This document shows positions 1 to 5,599 of a stretch of 5,723 bases of DNA, in pieces. Position 1 is the first letter of the stretch; every line of letters starts with the position of its first letter. The translations under genes were made by a program, and so were the position numbers. The notes under the pieces were generated by a model. That model did no database searches. It was not told the DNA's origin and saw only the letters and a list, made by a program, of their open reading frames with translations. This DNA is from Fimbriimonadaceae bacterium (GTDB taxonomy: Bacteria; Armatimonadota; Fimbriimonadia; Fimbriimonadales; Fimbriimonadaceae). The stretch lies in assembly GCA_014380605.1 (NCBI GenBank), contig JACMJO010000155.1, forward strand, positions 1 to 5,723, read 5' to 3'.

Positions 1-713
1 AAGACGTGCCCATCGATCGCGAGGCGGAGACTCTCGCCGATGGGCGGGTCGATGGCGCGCTTATCCTGCGCGACGAGGACGATGCCATTGGCGCCGAACT
101 CGCCAAGCAGAATTTCCCGTGCGTCCGATTCTTTTCTCGAAGCAACGATCACACGCCGTACGTGGATGCCGACAACGAAGCGGGCGGCAAGATGGCGACC
201 CAGCATCTGCTCGACCTGGGCCACCGCCGGATTGTGTTCGTTCACGGGCCTGTTCACTCCAGTTCGTCCAACGATCGCATGGCGGGCTATCGAAAAGCCC
301 TCGATCAGGCGGGAATCAAGCCGAGGACTGAGTGGGAGTTAGAAATTCCGTCCGCGATCTCCGACATATCTGCCTTGCGCGAATTGATGCAAACGCCAGA
401 TCGGCCAACCGCGCTGTTCGTCTGGTCGGATGATGTGGCTTTGGCGTGTATGACCATGTTGCACGACCTCCGGCTTTCCGTTCCTAAAGATGTCTCGGTA
501 ATCGGTTTCGACTCGTTAGAGGTCTGCGACCGGTCCGTTCCACCTTTGACCAGCGTTCGCCAGCCAGTTTTCGAAATGGCCCAAGCGGCCACAAAACAAC
601 TCGTATCACTTATCCGTGGAGAGGAGATTGCCGATCGGCAAGTTCTTTTTCCGCTTCAACTTGATCTGCGCGCCTCAACCGCGCCTTGCCCTAATCCAAA
701 GATCTCGAGGTAA
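1..713 (+). CDS. LacI-family transcriptional regulator, C-terminal part (5' end outside window)
   Basis: Sugar-responsive DNA-binding repressor of the LacI/GalR family. Only the effector-binding core is present. The reading frame is open to the first base, so the GTG at 6 is not the real start, and the N-terminal helix-turn-helix and roughly 100 residues are missing compared with the usual 330-350. Numbering from that GTG, typical family motifs are VDADNEAGG (53-61), LGHRRIVFVHG (71-81), DRMAGYRKAL (90-99), ALFVWSDDVAL (136-146), VPKDVSVIGFD (159-169) and PPLTSVRQP (179-187). Arg91 and Asp142 align with LacI Arg197 and Asp274, which contact the inducer sugar, so a carbohydrate effector is likely; its identity cannot be read. 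The stop lies 3 bases before the pilin-like gene, and that gene's ribosome binding site lies inside the end of this one, so the two are probably co-transcribed. Confidence 0.93.
   Translation, partial: DVPIDREAETLADGRVDGALILRDEDDAIGAELAKQNFPCVRFFSRSNDHTPYVDADNEAGGKMATQHLLDLGHRRIVFVHGPVHSSSSNDRMAGYRKALDQAGIKPRTEWELEIPSAISDISALRELMQTPDRPTALFVWSDDVALACMTMLHDLRLSVPKDVSVIGFDSLEVCDRSVPPLTSVRQPVFEMAQAATKQLVSLIRGEEIADRQVLFPLQLDLRASTAPCPNPKISR
707..710 (+). promoter_or_regulatory. Ribosome binding site (GAGG) of the pilin-like gene
   Basis: GAGG lies 6 bases before the ATG at 717 and inside the last codons of the LacI-type gene. It fixes the start of the downstream gene and suggests the two are translated from one message. 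It is the clearest Shine-Dalgarno sequence in the window. Confidence 0.6.
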
Positions 714-716
714 CCA

Positions 717-1556
717 ATGAAGAGAGCCTTTACTCTAATCGAACTACTCGTCGTTATTGCGATCATCGCAATTCTTGCGGCGATCCTTTTCCCTGTATTT
801 GCCCAAGCCAAAGCGGCGGCAAAGGCGACTGCATCACTTAGCAACATGAAGCAGTTGGCCATCGGCAACCACATCTACTCGGCGGACTACGACGACATGC
901 GAGTTATTCGCAATTCATTCGTGTCGGCGGCACCAAATGGTGATGAGTACTCCTGGAAGCAGCTTATTGCGCCGTATGTGAAGAACACCGATATGCTCGC
1001 TGATCCCGTCAACGCCATTGCCAAGTTTCCTGATTTCCACTCCGACCCTGCCATGCGAGCATTGTTTGGTTGGAACACTTTAAACCTTCCGAATAACCTT
1101 AAGTTCAAGCGAGGTTATAACCTTGCCAACATCTGGGGCGCAAGTTGGTTTGCCGACGGATCAGCGCTTTCGCTGACATCTTTTGAAAGTCCCGCAACCG
1201 TTTACGCGATCGTCGAAAGCAAGGTTGTATGGTCGGACATCGGAACGTACTACCCCTGGATTCAGAATGTCGATTCAGACACCTCCTGGATGGGTGGCGC
1301 TGCGCCGGTTACCGGAACTCAGTGGATTTGGAGCTCCGATAAGTGGAGCGGCAAGGCGTTCGTTGCTGCTTATTGGGACGGACACGCCAAGCGCATGGCT
1401 CACTCCGCTCACTGTGGCAAAAACTTCATGAACCAGCCAAACGGCTCATCCACGTACGACGAATGGAATATGGGCGATGCGGCTAAGCAGCGCGTTCTCT
1501 CGGGTGACACCTGGATGAATAGCTACTGTTCAACGCTTCCTAACCAATTCAAATAG
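717..1556 (+). CDS. Prepilin-type N-terminal cleavage/methylation domain protein (pseudopilin)
   Basis: Type IV pilin-like secreted or surface protein of 279 residues. The N-terminus is a class III signal: a short basic leader (MKRA), predicted prepilin peptidase cleavage between Ala4 and Phe5, then FTLIELLVVIAIIAILAAI with the conserved Glu at mature position 5 (Glu9) and a single hydrophobic helix to about residue 27. The rest is a globular domain rich in Trp, Tyr and Asp. Residues 213-223 (KAFVAAYWDGH) match the end of the H-X9-DG motif common in large pilin-like families of Armatimonadota, Planctomycetes and Lentisphaerae, but Ser211 stands where His is expected. Cys233 and Cys271 could form a disulfide. 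Such proteins are generally of unknown function; assembly into a pilus or pseudopilus is inferred from the leader alone. It follows the LacI-type gene by 3 bases and is followed by a hairpin and a lipoprotein gene. Confidence 0.92.
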   Translation: MKRAFTLIELLVVIAIIAILAAILFPVFAQAKAAAKATASLSNMKQLAIGNHIYSADYDDMRVIRNSFVSAAPNGDEYSWKQLIAPYVKNTDMLADPVNAIAKFPDFHSDPAMRALFGWNTLNLPNNLKFKRGYNLANIWGASWFADGSALSLTSFESPATVYAIVESKVVWSDIGTYYPWIQNVDSDTSWMGGAAPVTGTQWIWSSDKWSGKAFVAAYWDGHAKRMAHSAHCGKNFMNQPNGSSTYDEWNMGDAAKQRVLSGDTWMNSYCSTLPNQFK

Positions 1557-1566
1557 ACGTCATGAT

Positions 1567-1590
1567 GACCGCCGAGGCAACTCGGCGGTC
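1567..1590 (+). terminator. Perfect 10-bp hairpin with GCAA tetraloop, terminator-like or intercistronic
   Basis: GACCGCCGAG pairs exactly with CTCGGCGGTC around the loop GCAA, a GNRA-type tetraloop. It begins 10 bases after the pilin-like stop codon and ends 10 bases before the lipoprotein ATG at 1601. The following bases are AAAACATATT, so there is no U-tract and it is not a standard intrinsic terminator. It may be an attenuator, an mRNA 3'-end stabiliser or a processing site that separates expression of the two genes. Confidence 0.6.
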
Positions 1591-1600
1591 AAAACATATT

Positions 1601-1891
1601 ATGAAATACATACTGAGCTTCCTTTTGATTGTGAGCATAGTTGGCTGTGGTTCTGGCCCCGCTCCGGACCCGCAAGTCGAGGGCAATCGGGTCGAAAACG
1701 CGAAGAAGATGCGCGAAGCGTTCCTCCGTGTTAACGGCAATTACGAACAGCTTTCTGCGTCCGAGAAATCAGACTTCGTTAAGATGTTTAATGGCAAAGA
1801 GTCCGACGCCCAACAAGCTTGGAACTTCATGAAGACCCAGGGTGTTGGCCGCACGGCTGGACCCTCGCAACCCGGACCAACTGGCGGCTAG
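1601..1891 (+). CDS. Small predicted lipoprotein
   Basis: A 96-residue protein with a lipoprotein signal peptide: Met-Lys, a hydrophobic stretch (YILSFLLIVSIV) and the lipobox I-V-G-C with Cys16 as the lipidated residue. Gly at +2 does not suggest inner-membrane retention. The mature part has a short Gly/Pro linker (17-25), a probably helical charged segment (about 27-80, including LSASEKSDFVKMFNGKES) and a Gly/Pro-rich tail. An in-frame ATG at 1562 would add 13 residues, but that extension would run through the hairpin and bury the signal peptide, so the ATG at 1601 is preferred although its ribosome binding site is weak. I do not recognise a named family. My impression is that small lipoproteins with a similar 'L..EK..F.K...G.E..A...W..M' pattern follow pilin-like genes in related bacteria. 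A role with the neighbouring pseudopilin is inferred from position only. Confidence 0.78.
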   Translation: MKYILSFLLIVSIVGCGSGPAPDPQVEGNRVENAKKMREAFLRVNGNYEQLSASEKSDFVKMFNGKESDAQQAWNFMKTQGVGRTAGPSQPGPTGG

Positions 1892-2020
1892 CGGCCTAGT
1901 CAGCCAGGAATTTCTTTCCTGCAACTCAAGCCAACTAGTGTGCCTTTAAGTGCAGGATTTCTTCAAACGTAACGCGTCCACCTAGCTTGTGATGTGTTCA
2001 ATTCAGGGCCGGAAAGTCCC

Positions 2021-2025
2021 AGGGA
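2021..2025 (+). promoter_or_regulatory. Ribosome binding site (AGGGA) choosing the ATG at 2030
   Basis: AGGGA lies 4 bases before the ATG at 2030. The alternative GTG at 1994, which would add 12 residues to the hydrolase, has no comparable site, so the ATG is preferred. Confidence 0.45.
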
Positions 2026-2029
2026 ATCC

Positions 2030-3295
2030 ATGTTGACCGCAATTCTTGCCGCCGTCTCAATATCTGCCGACATCAAGTCCGACCCCGTCATCGCCGACCT
2101 GCAAAAGCGTGCATTCGACTTCTTCTGGCAAGAATCCCATGCCAAGACCGGCCTGACGAAGGACCGCGCCTCCAACATCAAAGATACCGACGAATACAAC
2201 ATCGCTAGCATTGCTTCTACCGGCTTTGCCCTAGCCGCCTATCCGATCGGAGTTGAGCGGAAATGGCTCGACCGGAAGAAGGCGTACGACCGGACTATCC
2301 TGACCCTCAAGTCGATCAACGACCTTGTCGAGCACGAGCATGGCTGGCTCTATCACTTCATCAACTGGGAGACCGGAAAGCGAGAGTGGAAGAGCGAAGC
2401 CTCAACGATCGACACCGCGATCCTCCTTGCCGGAGTCATCGCCGCGGAGCGGTATTGGAAGGATGAGGATGTCACCGACCTGTCCGAGAGATTTTGGAAG
2501 CGGATCGATTGGCAATGGGCGGTTTCTGATGGTGGCAAGAAGCCTGATGAGAGCCTAGTCGGCCACGGCTGGAAGCCCGAGGAAGGATTCTTGAGCGGTC
2601 GATGGTCGGCCCAGTACAGCGAAGAGAAGATGATCTACGTGCTTGGCTGTGGGCTGAGCGACATGCGCACAGATGGCTGGGAAAAGATCGGACGGAAGTT
2701 TGAGACCTATAAGGGCATCGAGTTCATCACCGGCGGTCCCTTGTTCATGCATCAGATGAGCGAGGGCTTCTTTGACTTCTCAGAGATGCGCGACCGTCTT
2801 GGGATCAGCATTTGGGTCGCGACCAAGAATGCAGGATTGGCGAATCGGCAGTACTGCATCGACAATCCCAAAGGATTCAAGGGCTACGGGCCTGATTTCT
2901 GGGGGCTTAGCGCTTGTGATACGCCGACGGGTTACCAGGCGCTCGGAGCACCGGGATGGATCAATGACGATGGCACGATCACTCCGACTTCGACAGTTGC
3001 TACCGCGCCATACACACCTGAACTTGCCCTTTCATTCTTGCATCACATGCGCAAGGAGCATCCCAAGGCTTGGGGACGATATGGATTCCCGAACGGCCAC
3101 AACCCAACCAAAGATTGGATTGATCCCGACGTCATCGGCATCGACCTGGGAATGATGCTCCTGAATGTGGAGAATGCCCGGAATGGGTTCATTCACAAGC
3201 TGACATCTTCGCATCCGGCAATCAAGCGCGGGATGCAGAAATTGGGATTTAAGAAGGCTCCGGGCTCGAACAAGGGGCCGTTACGGGCTAAGTAA
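2030..3295 (+). CDS. Glucoamylase-like glycoside hydrolase (PF10091; GH144-like)
   Basis: A 421-residue predicted glycoside hydrolase of the Glycoamylase-domain family (COG5368-like), an (alpha/alpha)6-barrel fold that includes the GH144 endo-beta-1,2-glucanases. With the ATG as residue 1, family features are LQKRAFDFFW (24-33), the DRAS segment (45-48), the helix with EASTIDTAILLAG (123-135), YSEEKMIYVLGCG (196-208), the aromatic region GYGPDFWGLSACD (285-297) and the C-terminal DPDVIGIDLGMMLLNVENAR (about 365-384). Glu123 and Asp128 in the STIDTA helix and Glu198 or Glu199 are the likeliest active-site acids by analogy with GH144; I could not align these exactly. Residues 2-13 are hydrophobic and end in a plausible S-I-S-A cleavage site, but there is no basic n-region, so export is likely rather than certain. 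Substrate is probably a beta-1,2-glucan or a related oligosaccharide. It lies downstream of the regulator, pilin and lipoprotein genes, separated by 138 bases, so it may be co-regulated with them. Confidence 0.88.
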   Translation: MLTAILAAVSISADIKSDPVIADLQKRAFDFFWQESHAKTGLTKDRASNIKDTDEYNIASIASTGFALAAYPIGVERKWLDRKKAYDRTILTLKSINDLVEHEHGWLYHFINWETGKREWKSEASTIDTAILLAGVIAAERYWKDEDVTDLSERFWKRIDWQWAVSDGGKKPDESLVGHGWKPEEGFLSGRWSAQYSEEKMIYVLGCGLSDMRTDGWEKIGRKFETYKGIEFITGGPLFMHQMSEGFFDFSEMRDRLGISIWVATKNAGLANRQYCIDNPKGFKGYGPDFWGLSACDTPTGYQALGAPGWINDDGTITPTSTVATAPYTPELALSFLHHMRKEHPKAWGRYGFPNGHNPTKDWIDPDVIGIDLGMMLLNVENARNGFIHKLTSSHPAIKRGMQKLGFKKAPGSNKGPLRAK

Positions 3296-3394
3296 CACGC
3301 AATCGGTATTGTGCCCACGGCTACACGCTCCGCGTTCCCTACGCCTATACACTCTGACGGGGTCCCAACCCTCACGCTCAAGTAATCTCTCGCC

Positions 3395-4174
3395 TTGCCC
3401 TTACTTGACCTATTCACGCCCGAGCAATGGACGCTTGGGTTGGTGACCGCGCTGATCGTCGGTTTTAGCAAGACCGGTATCCCAGGGGCGGGAGTTTTGG
3501 TTGTGCCGTTGATGGCCTATGCCTTTGGCCCTCGGCTGTCGATTGGGACGACGGTCATCCTGCTCATCATCGGCGATGTGTTCGCCGTCTATTGGTATCG
3601 CCAACACGCCAAGCTGGAGCACATCTGGAAGCTGGTCCCTTGGGTGGTCCTTGGGATGGTTCTTGGCGGGTTTGCTCTGTACGCGCTTGGCGAGAAGCAT
3701 GGCAAGGACATCATGAGCCCGATCATCGGCGGAATGGTGTTGCTGATGATCGCCCTGAGCCTGCTCAGAAAGCGTCTTGGCGATCGGCTAACCCCTCATT
3801 CCAAGGTGGGTGTGAAACTGACGGGAGCGGCGGCGGGATTTTCGACCACTGTTGCCAATGCCGCTGGTCCCGTGATGGCGATCTACCTCCAGGGAACGGG
3901 CTTGATGAAGGAGCAGATGATTGGCACCAATGGCTGGTACTTCTTCATTTTCAATGTGGCGAAGGTGCCTTTGTATGTGGCGTTGACCTTGCTGACTCCG
4001 AGCGACCCAGTCTGGAACAAGCAAACACTTACTTTTTCGCTGGTTGCTTTTCCCCTGGTGGTGTTGGGGGCTTTCCTAGGGCGGTGGTGCTTGCCTAAGA
4101 TCAACCAGAAAGCTTTCGACGCTTTGGTGCTGGTCCTGGCCGCAGTTGCGGCGGTTAGGTTGCTCTTGGCCTAG
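3395..4174 (+). CDS. TauE/SafE family (TSUP) sulfite exporter-like membrane permease
   Basis: A 259-residue inner-membrane protein of the PF01925 family, whose members move sulfur-containing or organic anions such as sulfite, sulfoacetate or taurine-derived products. About eight hydrophobic segments are visible (roughly 13-40, 47-67, 79-99, 107-124, 142-165, 180-201, 211-231, 238-258). The internal duplication shows as GFSKTGIPGAG (23-33) in the first half and GFSTTVANAAGP (148-159) in the second, both typical. Length is normal. The start is TTG: an in-frame TAA at 3383-3385 closes the frame upstream, the TTG at 3395 is the first possible start, and the N-terminal LFTPEQW just before the first helix is expected for the family. 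No clear ribosome binding site is present. The ATL gene follows by 15 bases, probably in the same transcript, with no evident functional link. The substrate cannot be told from sequence. Confidence 0.9.
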   Translation: MPLLDLFTPEQWTLGLVTALIVGFSKTGIPGAGVLVVPLMAYAFGPRLSIGTTVILLIIGDVFAVYWYRQHAKLEHIWKLVPWVVLGMVLGGFALYALGEKHGKDIMSPIIGGMVLLMIALSLLRKRLGDRLTPHSKVGVKLTGAAAGFSTTVANAAGPVMAIYLQGTGLMKEQMIGTNGWYFFIFNVAKVPLYVALTLLTPSDPVWNKQTLTFSLVAFPLVVLGAFLGRWCLPKINQKAFDALVLVLAAVAAVRLLLA

Positions 4175-4189
4175 GGATACACTCAGGCC

Positions 4190-4498
4190 ATGACCGAATC
4201 ACGCCTCGATGAACTCTGGACCTTTGTCCGATCCATTCCCGAGGGTCGGGTTTGCGGCTACGGGGCGCTTGGGAAGGCGATGCGGAATCCGGTTTCCGGA
4301 TTATTGATCGGCCGTTGGATGGCAGTCTGCCCGTCGGACGTTCCTTGGTGGCGGGTGGTTGCGGCGGATGGGCGGTTGCCAGTTTGGAAGAAGGACCCCA
4401 ACTTGGAGGTAATCCAGCATGATCGATTGGCCGAGGAAGGCGTTGATTTTGACTTGGAAGGCCGGGTGCGGATGGATGGGTATCGGTGGGAGCCTTAG
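4190..4498 (+). CDS. Alkyltransferase-like (ATL) protein, MGMT DNA-binding-domain family
   Basis: A 102-residue protein of the O6-methylguanine-DNA methyltransferase C-terminal domain family (PF01035). The catalytic PCHR motif is replaced by PWWR (52-55), so the methyl-accepting Cys is Trp53 and the next His is Trp54. Such proteins cannot remove alkyl groups. Known ATLs bind O6-alkylguanine and direct nucleotide excision repair to it. Other expected parts are present: GRVCGYGALGKAM (19-31) with Tyr24 at the position of the nucleotide-flipping Tyr114 of human MGMT, NP (33-34), and VVAADGRLP (56-64). Counting from Tyr24 and NP, the intercalating Arg128 of human MGMT aligns with Leu38, which is unusual. 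The C-terminal region (RLAEEGVDF and following) is as in bacterial ATLs, and length is typical. The ATG is 15 bases after the permease stop with only a weak AGG nearby. Its stop overlaps that of the convergent aldolase gene. Confidence 0.88.
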   Translation: MTESRLDELWTFVRSIPEGRVCGYGALGKAMRNPVSGLLIGRWMAVCPSDVPWWRVVAADGRLPVWKKDPNLEVIQHDRLAEEGVDFDLEGRVRMDGYRWEP

Positions 4499-5523
4499 GC
4501 AGCCACTCCTGCCAGCGCCCGGAACGTCTCGACCGCATAAGCCACGCCATGATCATCCACATCAGCATGGAGGACTAGCCTCAGTCGCTTCGGCGCGACA
4601 GGGAAGCACCAAACTCCCTTCTCATGGAGTCTCTCGGTCCACTCATTCGCTTGAGTTTCCGTGCCGACCAAAACCATATTGGTCTGCACGCGATCCCAGT
4701 CGATGGTTAGCCCCGGAAGCTCGCTGAGGGATTGGGCCAAAGATCGGGTTCGACGGTGGTCGTCGGCAAGGCGGTCCACCATCTGGGTGAGGCTAACGAT
4801 TCCGCAAGCGGCGAGGATTCCTGCCTGGCGCATTCCTCCGCCTAGCCTCTTTCGCCAAATGCGCGCTTCCTCTATGAAATCAGCCGGACCGCACAGGAGC
4901 GAACCGACGGGAGAACGAAGGCCTTTGCTCAGGCAGAAGTTGACGGTGTCAACCTTGCTGGCGATCTCTTTGACATCGACTCCCAGGCCAACTGCCGCGT
5001 TGAAGACCCGAGCGCCATCTAAGTGGATTTTCATGCCGTGCCTCTTGGCAACGTCCTGATACGCCGCCATGGTCGCAAGCGGAATGATCGTTCCTCCGCC
5101 TCGATTGTGGGTGTTCTCAAGGCAGAGCAGGGAAGTGCCTGGCGTATGGAGGCTGCGCTTGAGGACGTGGGATTCCACCACCGCAGGGTCCATGATGCCC
5201 TTATCGGAGGGAAGTGTCCAGGTGACGACGTTTGAGATGATCCCAGGTCCACCGACCTCGTAATAGATCATGTGGGCTTCCTCTTCGATGAGGACGGCAT
5301 CGCCCCGGTCGCAATGGACCGCCATCGCGATCTGGTTGCCCATGGTTCCACTTGGAACGAAGAGCGCGGCTTCTTTGCCGACCATTTCGGCGGCGAGTTC
5401 TTCCAGCTTTGCGACCGTGGGCTCATCGCCGAGGACGTCGTCGCCCAAAGGAGCTTCCGCCATCGCCTTGTACATCTCGGCTGAGGGGCGGGTGACGGTG
5501 TCAGAGCGGAGGTCGACGATCAT
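4495..5523 (-). CDS. ltaE: Low-specificity L-threonine aldolase (PLP-dependent)
   Basis: Cytosolic enzyme of 342 residues that cleaves L-threonine or L-allo-threonine to glycine and acetaldehyde, in fold type I of the PLP enzymes. It matches E. coli LtaE along its length: LRSDTVTRPS (5-14), PLGDDVLGDEPTV (25-37), PSGTMGNQIA (57-66), EEAHMIYYEVGG (81-92), LENTHNRGGG (135-144), HLDGARVFNA (167-176), CLSKGLRSPVGS (197-208) and WRKRLGGGMRQAGILAA (223-239). Lys200 is the Schiff-base lysine, Asp169 and Arg172 hold the cofactor, and His84 is the ring-stacking active-site His. The start is supported by the homologous N-terminus; no Shine-Dalgarno sequence is seen. The stop TAA overlaps the stop of the convergent ATL gene. 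A class III aminotransferase gene lies upstream on the same strand, 76 bases away, so the two amino-acid enzymes may share a transcript. Confidence 0.96.
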   Translation of the reverse strand: MIVDLRSDTVTRPSAEMYKAMAEAPLGDDVLGDEPTVAKLEELAAEMVGKEAALFVPSGTMGNQIAMAVHCDRGDAVLIEEEAHMIYYEVGGPGIISNVVTWTLPSDKGIMDPAVVESHVLKRSLHTPGTSLLCLENTHNRGGGTIIPLATMAAYQDVAKRHGMKIHLDGARVFNAAVGLGVDVKEIASKVDTVNFCLSKGLRSPVGSLLCGPADFIEEARIWRKRLGGGMRQAGILAACGIVSLTQMVDRLADDHRRTRSLAQSLSELPGLTIDWDRVQTNMVLVGTETQANEWTERLHEKGVWCFPVAPKRLRLVLHADVDDHGVAYAVETFRALAGVAA

Positions 5524-5529
5524 GAGTTG

Positions 5530-5535
5530 ATTATG
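5530..5535 (-). promoter_or_regulatory. Possible -10 element (CATAAT) for a leaderless aldolase transcript
   Basis: On the minus strand CATAAT matches TATAAT in 5 of 6 bases and ends 6 bases before the aldolase ATG. Transcription from it would begin close to the A of the start codon, which would fit the lack of a Shine-Dalgarno sequence. No convincing -35 hexamer is found at the right distance, so this is tentative. Confidence 0.25.
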
Positions 5536-5558
5536 TGCGGGTTGCGGCTTTTCAGGTT

Positions 5559-5596
5559 ATCTGTCGGATCAGACTAATCAGTCCGATCAGACAGAT
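5559..5596 (-). repeat. Imperfect inverted repeat, 17-bp arms, 4-base loop, between aminotransferase and aldolase genes
   Basis: Arms at 5559-5575 and 5580-5596 flank the loop AATC (+ strand). Read as minus-strand RNA there is one U-C mismatch and one G-U wobble; read as plus-strand RNA there are two mismatches. It starts 3 bases after the aminotransferase stop codon and ends 35 bases before the aldolase start. No U-tract follows on the minus strand. It may end the aminotransferase message, protect its 3' end, or be a protein-binding dyad. GATCAGAC occurs twice within it (5567-5574 and 5585-5592). Confidence 0.65.
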
Positions 5597-5599
5597 CCC

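Noticed and set aside
1562..1600. Longer lipoprotein reading frame from the ATG at 1562
   Set aside because: It would place 13 mostly polar residues before the signal peptide and translate through the perfect hairpin; the lipobox fits the ATG at 1601.
1905..1921. CAGGAA-TTTCT-TTCCTG hairpin after the lipoprotein gene
   Set aside because: Only 6 bp, no U-tract, and an alternative weak stem (CTGGC 1881-1885 with GCCAG 1903-1907) overlaps it; too weak to call a terminator.
1994..2029. GTG start for the glycoside hydrolase
   Set aside because: No ribosome binding site, and the added residues do not resemble the family; the ATG at 2030 has AGGGA in front. The added Arg would give a basic n-region, so it is not fully excluded.
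3296..3394. Spacer between hydrolase and permease genes as a regulatory or RNA element
   Set aside because: No convincing promoter, stem-loop terminator or RNA fold was seen.
3592..4098. 168-codon + strand reading frame within the permease gene
   Set aside because: It overlaps a clear TauE/SafE gene in another frame, its translation has no recognisable domain, and it lacks the permease's membrane pattern.
4155..4568. 137-codon - strand reading frame opposite the ATL gene
   Set aside because: The translation is Pro/Arg/Ser-rich as expected of an antisense shadow, and it covers the convergent ends of two well-supported genes.
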